In this document: in pieces, positions 46,229 through 59,499 of the stretch
How the letters are laid out: each line of letters opens with the position of its first letter
Numbering within the stretch: position 1 is the stretch's first letter
Assembly: GCF_000963005.1 (NCBI RefSeq)
Contig: NZ_JZHZ01000007.1
Coordinates: 1,675,727-1,739,726, forward strand
From: Xanthomonas sp. GPE 39
GTDB lineage: Bacteria; Pseudomonadota; Gammaproteobacteria; Xanthomonadales; Xanthomonadaceae
Reading direction: 5' to 3'
Length of the DNA stretch: 64,000 bases
Translations under genes and position numbers: made by a program
The notes under the pieces: generated by a model
The model's database searches: none
Told to the model about the DNA's origin: nothing
What the model saw: only the letters and a program-made list of their open reading frames with translations

Positions 46229-46669
46229 ATGAAGAACACACTGCTCGCCTGGCTTTGTCTGTTTTCGCTCTCTGTGCTGCTGGCCGCCTGTGGCGGACAC
46301 GGTGGCGACGCCGCATCCGCGCGCGCCGAGCGCAGCAAGCCGCGCGTGGCGGTGGACAGCATGACCGTGATGCTACGCCGTGCACCGGCCGCCAACGCCA
46401 GCATCGGCCCCGATGGCAGCTTGCGCGTGGACGATATCCAACTGCCATTACCCGAGGCACAACGCGCTCAGTTGCAACAGTTGTTCATGCAATTGCAGAT
46501 GCAACGCCAGCGCACCCTGGAAACCGCACCGGCGGATCCGAACATGCGCTCGGTGGGCTTCCCGTCCACACCGGAAATCCACGCGTTGCAGGAGACACTC
46601 TTGCGCGACATTCCGCCGCTGCAAGCGTATCGCGAGAGCTTCGACAACCTGCAGGCCGAGCGGCACTGA
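46229..46669 (+). CDS. small lipoprotein, relative of the upstream gene
   Basis: This 146-residue protein has a lipobox VLLAAC (cysteine near residue 21). The core ASIGPDGSLRVDDIQLPL mirrors the upstream gene's IGHDGSLSIDGKHVAL, followed by a Gln-rich helix (LQQLFMQLQMQRQR). The frame opens at 46124, but the signal peptide starts at the ATG at 46229. It converges with fumC. No function is known. Confidence 0.65.
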   Translation: MKNTLLAWLCLFSLSVLLAACGGHGGDAASARAERSKPRVAVDSMTVMLRRAPAANASIGPDGSLRVDDIQLPLPEAQRAQLQQLFMQLQMQRQRTLETAPADPNMRSVGFPSTPEIHALQETLLRDIPPLQAYRESFDNLQAERH

Positions 46670-46713
46670 ATCCGGCGGCACCGGCTAACCGCATTCGTCA
46701 ACGCACACGCGAC

Positions 46714-48135
46714 TCAACCACTGCCGCTCGCACCGGCATGAATACCACCTTCGGTCAGTGCTGCAGGATCCAGCAAACGGCGCAGTGCATCCTTGCCCAG
46801 GCCACTGTCCTGTGCAGCCACGTCCAGCACCGGACGGTTTTCCTTGTAGGCGCGCTTGGCGATTGCCGCCGCCTTCTCGTAACCGATGATCGGATTCAGT
46901 GCAGTGACCAGGATCGGATTGCGCTCCAGCGCCTCGCGCACCCGCTCCTCGCGCACGCGCAGGCCAGCGATGGCGCTGTCCGCCAGTAACCGCGCCACAT
47001 TACTCAGTAGATGGATCGATTCCAACAGATTGGCCGCGATCAGCGGCAAGGTCACGTTCAACTGGAAGTTGCCAGTCTGCCCGGCGACGGTGATCGCGGT
47101 ATGGTGGCCGATGACCTGCGCGCACACCATCACCGTGGCCTCGGGAATCACCGGGTTGACCTTGCCCGGCATGATCGAACTACCCGGCTGTAGCGCCGGC
47201 AGCTCAATCTCGCCGAGACCGGCCAGCGGCCCGGCATTCATCCAGCGCAGGTCATTGGCGATCTTGATGAGCGCCACCGCCAGCGCATTGAGTTGGCCGG
47301 ACAACTCCACCGCATCGTCCTGCGCAGCCAATCCTTCGAACTTGTTGTCGGCGCTTTCGAACTTGCACCCGGTCAGCCTCGACAGCGCTTTGGCAACCTT
47401 ACCGCCGAAGCGCGGATCGGCATTGATGCCAGTGCCAATCGCGGTGCCGCCCAGCGGCAACCGGCGCAGCCGCTTGAGGCTATCGCTCACCCGCTCCTGC
47501 GCCGATGCCAATTGCGCCGACCAAGCGCCGAATTCCTGAGCAAAGGTCAGCGGCATCGCATCCATCAGATGCGTGCGCCCGGTCTTGACCACGTGCTGCA
47601 ACTGCCTGGCGCGCTTGTCGATGACCTTGCGCAGGTGTTTGAGCGCCGGCAACAAGTGCTCCTGCGCGGCCAGCAACGCCGACACGCGAATCGCGGTGGG
47701 CACCACGTCGTTAGAACTCTGACCAAGGTTGACGTGGTCATTGGGATGCACCGCCGATGTGGCCTTGGCAGCGGACTTGCGCGCGCGCGAAGCCAGCGTG
47801 GCAATGACCTCGTTGGCATTCATGTTCGACGAGGTCCCCGAGCCGGTCTGGTAGATATCGATCGGGAAATGCGCGTCGTGGCGGCCCTCGGCCACCTCCA
47901 GTGCGGCGGCCTGGATCGCCTTGGCGAGCGCCTTGGGCAGCAGCTCCAGTTCGGCATTGACGCCAGCGGCGGCGGCCTTGATCAATCCCAGCGCGCGAAT
48001 GAAACCGCGCGGCATCGGCCGCCCGGAAATCGGAAAATTCTGCACCGCACGCTGGGTCTGCGCGCCCCACAGGGCATCGATGGGGACCTGTAGTTCGCCC
48101 ATGCTGTCGTGTTCGACGCGATACTTTTCGCTCAT
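46714..48135 (-). CDS. fumC: class II fumarate hydratase
   Basis: This 473-residue enzyme interconverts fumarate and malate in the TCA cycle without an Fe-S cluster. The signature GSSIMPGKVNP lies at about 325, with TGSGTSSNMNANEV (about 102) and the catalytic His in KTGRTHLMDAMPLTF (about 195). The frame extends beyond 48135, but the ATG there has CGGAG 7 bases before it. Oxygen-stable FumC is often used under oxidative stress. It diverges from purB. Confidence 0.96.
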   Translation of the reverse strand: MSEKYRVEHDSMGELQVPIDALWGAQTQRAVQNFPISGRPMPRGFIRALGLIKAAAAGVNAELELLPKALAKAIQAAALEVAEGRHDAHFPIDIYQTGSGTSSNMNANEVIATLASRARKSAAKATSAVHPNDHVNLGQSSNDVVPTAIRVSALLAAQEHLLPALKHLRKVIDKRARQLQHVVKTGRTHLMDAMPLTFAQEFGAWSAQLASAQERVSDSLKRLRRLPLGGTAIGTGINADPRFGGKVAKALSRLTGCKFESADNKFEGLAAQDDAVELSGQLNALAVALIKIANDLRWMNAGPLAGLGEIELPALQPGSSIMPGKVNPVIPEATVMVCAQVIGHHTAITVAGQTGNFQLNVTLPLIAANLLESIHLLSNVARLLADSAIAGLRVREERVREALERNPILVTALNPIIGYEKAAAIAKRAYKENRPVLDVAAQDSGLGKDALRRLLDPAALTEGGIHAGASGSG

Positions 48136-48363
48136 GCGCAATCTCCGGATTCGGTGATGAGGGGTAACGCAATACGCCGCTGACACCCCCACACAATACG
48201 CTCTGAGGCACGTCGCGGCAGCGGTCAGAGCGCCCCGCCCTCCCGCCTGATGGCCACTTCACCCCCACCCATCTGGCCGAGGACATGGCGGGCAGCGACA
48301 TCGCCGCCAGGCGCCACCAATGCCATGCCGACCCGCAACGCCGATGGCATCGCAGCAACGTAG

Positions 48364-49767
<1,404 letters not shown>

Positions 49768-49837
49768 ACCAGCCGATAGCACCTGGACAATAGGCGATCA
49801 GACACCGGCATCCCGAAACAAACTCAGGCGCCAAGTG

Positions 49838-50404
49838 ATGAAACGCACTCCATTGTGGCATCTCCCGCTCCTTGCGCTTGCTAGCTGCGTGCAGCAGGCG
49901 CCATCGCCTGCCGGCGACACCGCCTCGCTGCACAACACCTCCTCGGCGCAGACAACCAAGGACATGGACAACGATGCACGCGATGAGCAACCCACCATCA
50001 ACATGGTCAGCGCGCTCAACGGCGACATCGACTGCGACGGCCATGATCTCAACATCGTCGGCCCGGATGCGGATCTGGTGCTGCGCGGGCATTGCAACAA
50101 AGTGACCCTGTTCGGCCGCAACGACAGCTTACAGATCGAACAAGCAGACGCACTGCGCGTACTCGGCGACAACGCCCAGGTCACCATGCATGGCGATGCC
50201 AAACGGGTAATGCTGCTCGGACGCATCGGCAACCTGCAGATGCAGCACATCGCCACACTGGAAGTATTCGGGGACGAAAATCAACTGCATGCGACCACGA
50301 TCGACAAGATCGCATTGCACGGCAACCACAACCAAATCGTCCAAGACAGCGGCACCGCGGTGATCGACAATGACGGCAGCGACAATCGCATCGCCGGCCA
50401 ATGA
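49838..50404 (+). CDS. DUF3060-like lipoprotein
   Basis: This 188-residue protein has a lipobox LLALASC (cysteine near residue 17). Residues 60-185 are made of short beta-like units with conserved N and G (CDGHDLNIVGPDADLVLRG, GHCNKVTLFGRND, LHGNHNQIVQDSG), the layout of DUF3060 proteins that are predicted beta-solenoids. The ATG at 49838 is the start. It belongs to the same general class as the exported repeat protein at 44648, but has a different repeat. Function unknown. Confidence 0.72.
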   Translation: MKRTPLWHLPLLALASCVQQAPSPAGDTASLHNTSSAQTTKDMDNDARDEQPTINMVSALNGDIDCDGHDLNIVGPDADLVLRGHCNKVTLFGRNDSLQIEQADALRVLGDNAQVTMHGDAKRVMLLGRIGNLQMQHIATLEVFGDENQLHATTIDKIALHGNHNQIVQDSGTAVIDNDGSDNRIAGQ

Positions 50405-50714
50405 GACGCGAGGACAAGCCAGACATCGTGTGTGGCGATGGCCCCGACTCACTGACATGACGCTCTCTCGATAAGACCATCGGCTCCATGCACGGGCGCG
50501 CATTGCCGGCATACGACCACGACATCGACTAGGCCGAAATCGCGACGCTGCGCCCCGCGATGCGCCGCATCGGCCATGTTTCGCATCCCATCGCGCAACC
50601 TCCAGCAGATTGGCTGCAGCACCTGCTTGAACATGCGCGACGCGGCGTGCGTCGATTCGGCGACAATGCGTGATCGTCGGCCACCTCGCCGCCTTTCCCC
50701 TGCCGAATGTCATC
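50405..50714. other. gap without a supported gene
   Basis: About 310 bases between the DUF3060-like gene and the oxygenase gene. Open frames are short and run into the oxygenase frame. I see no hairpin with a T-run, RNA gene or clear promoter. Confidence 0.35.
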
Positions 50715-51941
50715 ATGAAAAAAACCGCCTCGCTCCCAATCGAACGCCATGCCACCCGGCAACATCCGCTGGGCATGTCCGCCGCGACTTTCCTGCGCGA
50801 CTACTGGCAAAAACGTCCGCTGTTGATCCGCAATGCCTTCCCCGACTTCGTCTCACCGATCGAACCTGAGGATCTGGCCGGGCTGGCCTGCGAGGAAGCC
50901 GCGCTATCGCGCTTGGTGGTGCACGAGCGCGCGAGCGACCGCTGGAGCGTGCGCAACGGACCGTTCCAGGAACACGAATTCCCCGGCATGCCCGATCACG
51001 ACTGGACCTTGCTGGTACAGGATGTGGACAAATGGGACCCGGATATCCGCGCCCTGCTTGCGCAGTTCCGTTTCCTGCCGCGCTGGCGCGTGGACGACGT
51101 AATGGTCAGCTTCGCCGCGCGCGGCGGTTCGGTCGGTGCCCATGTGGACCACTACGACGTCTTCCTGCTGCAGGCGCATGGCCGGCGCCGCTGGCAGATC
51201 GACGCCAGCGCCGCGATGGGGCGCACACCGCCGCCCACCGAGTTTCGCGACGATGTGGAACTGAAGCTGCTGCGCCAATTCACCCCGACCCACGACTGGG
51301 TGCTGGAACCAGGCGACATGCTCTACCTGCCGCCGATGGTGCCGCACCATGGCGTCGCCGAGGACGCCTGCCTGACGTTCTCGGTGGGCATGCGCGCGCC
51401 ATCCTCGGCCGAACTGATCGCCGATTATCTCGACACGCTGATCGACGATGCCGACGAAGCACTGCGCTACCAAGACGAGGACCTGAAGGCACCGACCGAT
51501 CCCTACGAGATCGACGCAGCGGCGATGGGCCGAGTGGTCGAGGCATTGAACGCCCTGCGGATGAACGATCCGGACCGCCTCGGCGCCTGGTTCGGCCGCT
51601 TCATCACCACCTACCGTGCGGGCGGCGAGATCCTGCCAGCGCACAATCAGCCATCGGCCGAGGAGACTGCCGCAGCACTCGCGCAGGGCACGATCCTGCA
51701 GCGGCATCCATGGGCAAGGCTGGCTTGGCGCCGGGCCAGCCGTGGCGCCGTCCTATTCTGCAACGGAATGGAATTCGCGCTGCCGATCCAGGACGCCAAG
51801 CGTCTGGCGGCAGCCGAACACTTCGACTCAACCGATTACGCAGCGCTATCGGTAACCGGTCGGAAAACCCTGCTGCAACTGATCGAGAACGGTTTCTACC
51901 AGACATTGGATGCGCAGGACGAGGACGACAGCGAGCACTGA
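50715..51941 (+). CDS. roxA: ribosomal oxygenase (cupin/JmjC fold), RoxA-like
   Basis: This 408-residue protein belongs to the cupin-4/JmjC 2-oxoglutarate oxygenases. The iron-binding triad is visible as HVDHYD (about 139-144) and the later His in VPHHGVAED (about 212). E. coli RoxA (YcfD) hydroxylates an arginine of ribosomal protein uL16. Other landmarks are FLRDYWQKRPLLIRNAFP at the start, and a winged-helix C-terminal domain (about 270-400). The start at ATG 50715 fits the family. The GNAT gene follows 6 bases after the stop, so they are likely co-transcribed. Confidence 0.88.
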   Translation: MKKTASLPIERHATRQHPLGMSAATFLRDYWQKRPLLIRNAFPDFVSPIEPEDLAGLACEEAALSRLVVHERASDRWSVRNGPFQEHEFPGMPDHDWTLLVQDVDKWDPDIRALLAQFRFLPRWRVDDVMVSFAARGGSVGAHVDHYDVFLLQAHGRRRWQIDASAAMGRTPPPTEFRDDVELKLLRQFTPTHDWVLEPGDMLYLPPMVPHHGVAEDACLTFSVGMRAPSSAELIADYLDTLIDDADEALRYQDEDLKAPTDPYEIDAAAMGRVVEALNALRMNDPDRLGAWFGRFITTYRAGGEILPAHNQPSAEETAAALAQGTILQRHPWARLAWRRASRGAVLFCNGMEFALPIQDAKRLAAAEHFDSTDYAALSVTGRKTLLQLIENGFYQTLDAQDEDDSEH

Positions 51942-51947
51942 CCCCCA

Positions 51948-52835
51948 ATGCCCACGCCCTCTTTCCGTCTGGATGTCCTGGACCCCGCCCAGCAGGGCGC
52001 AGAACTGCGCGCGCTGCGCCCCCAGGCCGGATGTATCGAGGATTCGACGGATGCCGCCGTCGATGCGTTGAGCTACCACCTGCTGGCGCGCAGCGACGAC
52101 GGACAGCCAATTGGCAGCGCGCGGCTTGGTGCCGATCGACGCGTCGGCGCGATGGCGGTACTGCCAGCCTGGCGTGGCCGCGGCGTCGGTAGCGCGCTCC
52201 TACAGGCTCTGCTGCAAGAAGCGCAACGCCGGCAATGGACACAACTGGAGCTGCTGACGCCGCCGACGGCTGTGGCCTTCTATGCACGCCAAGGCTTCCT
52301 GCCACAGCCGTTGGCCGATCACGACCACAACGGCGACCAGCGGCTACGCTGGCAGCTTGGCGCCAGCGCGGTGGAAAACGTGGCTGGGGCCATCGCGGCC
52401 TGCACCGGGATCCTCGCCCAGGCCCGACGACAGGTGCTGATCCACAGCCGCGCACTGGACCCTGGCCTGCTGGACATCCCGCAAGTCCTGGCGCAACTGC
52501 GCCGTTTCGCCGTCGCGCCGCATGCCAAGCAGGTCTGCGTGCTCCTGCACGATGCAGCCACCGCACAACGCGCCAGCGCGCCACTGCTGGCGATGGCACA
52601 GCGACTCCCAAGCGTGTTCCAGTTCCGCGCGGTGACCGATCCGGTGGACCGCAACGACGCCACCGCCTACCTCGTCAACGAGGCGGGCGGCTATTACTTT
52701 CGTCCGCTCGGCCACCGCTACGAGGGGGAGGCCGACCTGATCGGCGATGGTCGCGCACGTCAGCTGCGCAGCACGTTCGCCCCGGTCTGGGAGCGTGCAC
52801 GGGTCTGCACCGAACTGCGTGCGTTGGGCTGGTAA
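51948..52835 (+). CDS. GNAT acetyltransferase with a C-terminal extra domain
   Basis: This 295-residue protein has an N-terminal GNAT domain (about 1-145): AVLPAWRGRGVGSALLQALL is the acetyl-CoA pyrophosphate loop, and PPTAVAFYARQGFL is the typical C-terminal strand-helix. Residues 150-295 form a second domain with a phospholipase-D-like flavour (VLIHSRALDPGLLDIPQVLA, YLVNEAGGYYFRPLGHRYEG), found in this family in gammaproteobacteria. Substrate unknown. It follows roxA closely. Confidence 0.82.
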   Translation: MPTPSFRLDVLDPAQQGAELRALRPQAGCIEDSTDAAVDALSYHLLARSDDGQPIGSARLGADRRVGAMAVLPAWRGRGVGSALLQALLQEAQRRQWTQLELLTPPTAVAFYARQGFLPQPLADHDHNGDQRLRWQLGASAVENVAGAIAACTGILAQARRQVLIHSRALDPGLLDIPQVLAQLRRFAVAPHAKQVCVLLHDAATAQRASAPLLAMAQRLPSVFQFRAVTDPVDRNDATAYLVNEAGGYYFRPLGHRYEGEADLIGDGRARQLRSTFAPVWERARVCTELRALGW

Positions 52836-52868
52836 GACCCGTGCACCGACACCGCAAAGGAGCCAAGC

Positions 52869-52922
52869 ATGAACCAGCATCCGACCGACGGCCAGCCAAT
52901 GCACACCCTGGGTGGTTCATGA
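52869..52922 (+). CDS. possible 17-codon ORF with an excellent ribosome binding site
   Basis: AAGGAG is located 6 bases before an ATG at 52869. The ORF encodes MNQHPTDGQPMHTLGGS and stops at 52922, directly before a TATAAT box. It may be a remnant of a longer gene or a leader peptide. Coding potential cannot be judged at this length. Confidence 0.35.
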   Translation: MNQHPTDGQPMHTLGGS

Positions 52923-52925
52923 GAG

Positions 52926-52931
52926 TATAAT
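52926..52931 (+). promoter_or_regulatory. -10 box upstream of sucA
   Basis: TATAAT at 52926-52931 is a consensus -10 hexamer 85 bases before the sucA start. No good -35 hexamer lies at standard spacing, so an activator may be needed. Confidence 0.6.
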
Positions 52932-53015
52932 TTTTACGTTTGATTACACCCGCGCGCGGCCTCGTGTCCGCGGCTCCTACTAAGCACCCATCAAAAACGA
53001 GCTGACCCCACCATC

Positions 53016-55841
<2,826 letters not shown>

Positions 55842-55886
55842 AACTCCTCTCACATTTCAAAAAGACACCACTAGGACGCTCCTGCA

Positions 55887-57101
55887 ATGGCCACCGAAGT
55901 CAAAGTTCCGGTACTGCCCGAATCCGTATCCGATGCCACCATCGCCACCTGGCACAAGAAAGTGGGCGACGCGGTCAAGCGCGACGAGAATCTGGTGGAC
56001 CTGGAAACCGACAAGGTCGTGCTGGAAGTGCCCTCGCCCGTCGATGGCGTATTGAAGGAAATCAAGTTCGAGACCGGTGCCAGCGTGACCAGTTCGCAGG
56101 TCTTGCTCATCATCGAGGAAGGCGCAAGCGCCGCTGCGGCCCCGGCCGCAGCCAAGGACACCGCTGCACCGACGCCGAGTGCGCCCAAGGCCGCCGCTGC
56201 GGAGCCGCCCAAGGCGGCCAAGGTGGAAACGCCGAAAGCCTCCGGCGACGTGTCCAGCCTGCCGCCGGGCGCGCGCTTCAGCGCGATCACCCAGGGCGTG
56301 GACCCGGCACAGGTTGAAGGTACCGGCCGCCGCGGTGCAGTGACCAAGGAAGATATCCTCAATTACGCCAAGAACGGCGGTGCCGGCAAAGCATCCGGCG
56401 CGCGTCCGGAAGAACGCGTACCGATGACCCGCGTGCGCAAGCGCATCGCCGAACGCCTGATGCAGTCGAAGAATTCGACCGCGATGCTGACCACCTTCAA
56501 CGAGGTCAATCTGGCCAAGGTCTCGGCCGCGCGCAAGGAACTACAGGACGAGTTCCAGAAGGTCCACGGCATCAAGCTCGGCTTCATGAGCTTCTTCGTC
56601 AAGGCTGCGGCCAACGCGCTGCAACGCTTCCCGCTGGTCAACGCCTCGATCGATGGCGAAGACATCATCTACCACGGTTACAGCGACATCTCCATCGCCG
56701 TGTCCACCGACAAAGGCCTGGTGACGCCGGTGCTGCGCAATGTCGAGCGCCTGTCTTTTGCCGACATCGAACAAGGCATCGCCGACTACGCCAAGAAAGC
56801 GCGCGACGGCAAGCTGAGCCTGGAAGAACTGCAGGGCGGCACCTTCACCGTGACCAATGGCGGCACCTTCGGCTCGCTGCTGTCGACCCCGATCATCAAC
56901 CCGCCACAGAGCGCGATCCTGGGCATGCACGCGATCAAGGAACGTCCGATCGCCGAGAACGGCCAGGTCGTGATCGCGCCGATGATGTATCTGGCACTGT
57001 CCTACGACCACCGCATCATCGACGGCAAGGATTCGGTGCAGTTCCTGGTGGACATCAAGAATCAACTGGAAAACCCGGGCCGGATGCTGTTCGGCCTGTA
57101 A
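55887..57101 (+). CDS. sucB: dihydrolipoyllysine succinyltransferase (E2)
   Basis: This 404-residue protein has a lipoyl domain (1-77; lipoylated Lys in [13 protein letters not shown]), an Ala/Pro-rich hinge (80-125), a peripheral subunit-binding domain ([20 protein letters not shown], about 132-170), and the catalytic domain ending with [15 protein letters not shown] (catalytic His and Asp). It transfers succinyl groups to CoA and forms the core of the complex. It follows sucA after 45 bases. Confidence 0.97.
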   Translation: MATEVKVPVLPESVSDATIATWHKKVGDAVKRDENLVDLETDKVVLEVPSPVDGVLKEIKFETGASVTSSQVLLIIEEGASAAAAPAAAKDTAAPTPSAPKAAAAEPPKAAKVETPKASGDVSSLPPGARFSAITQGVDPAQVEGTGRRGAVTKEDILNYAKNGGAGKASGARPEERVPMTRVRKRIAERLMQSKNSTAMLTTFNEVNLAKVSAARKELQDEFQKVHGIKLGFMSFFVKAAANALQRFPLVNASIDGEDIIYHGYSDISIAVSTDKGLVTPVLRNVERLSFADIEQGIADYAKKARDGKLSLEELQGGTFTVTNGGTFGSLLSTPIINPPQSAILGMHAIKERPIAENGQVVIAPMMYLALSYDHRIIDGKDSVQFLVDIKNQLENPGRMLFGL

Positions 57102-57149
57102 GGTCCAGTGGCTGGGACGCGGGAGACTCGGGACGCGGAACTCGGCTAG

Positions 57150-58682
<1,533 letters not shown>

Positions 58683-58685
58683 AGC

Positions 58686-58784
58686 CGGGACTCGGGTCCC
58701 GGAGCCCGTGCGGCATCTGCTCCACTGAAGAACGCCGGGCCTCGCCCGGCGTTCTGCTTTTCGGAACCAGAGTCCCGAGTCCCG
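58686..58784 (+). terminator. lpd terminator nested in an 11-bp inverted repeat
   Basis: The inner stem is GAACGCCGGGC-CTC-GCCCGGCGTTC (58730-58754), followed by TGCTTTTC: a strong intrinsic terminator. Outside it, CGGGACTCGGG (58686-58696) is exactly complementary to CCCGAGTCCCG (58774-58784), which is followed by AAAAAA. The same GACTCGGG-type motif occurs between sucB and lpd. Confidence 0.88.
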
Positions 58785-58818
58785 AAAAAATCATCCCACC
58801 TCTAAAACGTCCAATCCC

Positions 58819-59379
58819 ATGAAAAGCCTCTGCGTCTACTGCGGCGCCAATTCCGGCAATAAACCCGCCTATATCGAACACGCCACCGCACTGGGCACAC
58901 GTATTGCCCAGCAGGGCCTGCGCCTGATCTACGGAGGCGGCAATGTCGGGCTGATGGGCACCATCGCTAACGCGGCACTGGCGGCAGGTGGCGCGGTCAC
59001 CGGCGTCATCCCCCAGCAACTGGCCGACTGGGAACTGGCACACCACGGCCTCAGCACACTGGAGATCGTCGGCTCGATGCACGAACGCAAGTCACGCATG
59101 TTCGCGCTATCCGACGGTTTCGTGGCCCTGCCTGGCGGCTTCGGCACAATGGAAGAAATCTTCGAGATGCTCACCTGGCGTCAGCTACGCATCGGCCATA
59201 AGCCGTGCGCCTTTCTCGATGTGGAAAACTTCTACGCGCCGCTGATCGGGATGATCGACCATATGGTCGAAGAAGGCTTCCTGCAGCCGCAGCAGCGCGC
59301 GGACCTTTGGTACGGCAGCGACATCGACGCCATGCTGGGATGGATGCGGCACTACAACCCGGTGCGGACATCACGATGA
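58819..59379 (+). CDS. LOG-family cytokinin riboside phosphoribohydrolase (TIGR00730)
   Basis: This 186-residue Rossmann-fold enzyme has MKSLCVYCGANSGNKPAY at the start, LIYGGGNVGLMG (about 37-48), MHERKSRM, and the catalytic PGGFGTMEEIFEML (about 111-124). LOG proteins release free cytokinin bases or more generally cleave nucleoside 5'-monophosphates. In plant-associated bacteria a hormone role is possible, but most bacterial relatives probably act in nucleotide salvage. It follows the lpd terminator and converges with the GGDEF-EAL gene. Confidence 0.88.
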   Translation: MKSLCVYCGANSGNKPAYIEHATALGTRIAQQGLRLIYGGGNVGLMGTIANAALAAGGAVTGVIPQQLADWELAHHGLSTLEIVGSMHERKSRMFALSDGFVALPGGFGTMEEIFEMLTWRQLRIGHKPCAFLDVENFYAPLIGMIDHMVEEGFLQPQQRADLWYGSDIDAMLGWMRHYNPVRTSR

Positions 59380-59499
59380 ATCGACACCACAACCGTCAGG
59401 CACGGCCATAACATCGCGATAAAACACCGCACCACCGCGATAGCGAGATACGCGAATAAGGTGGAAGAAGGTTGCGCTACAGCAGCACAGCGATCGCGC

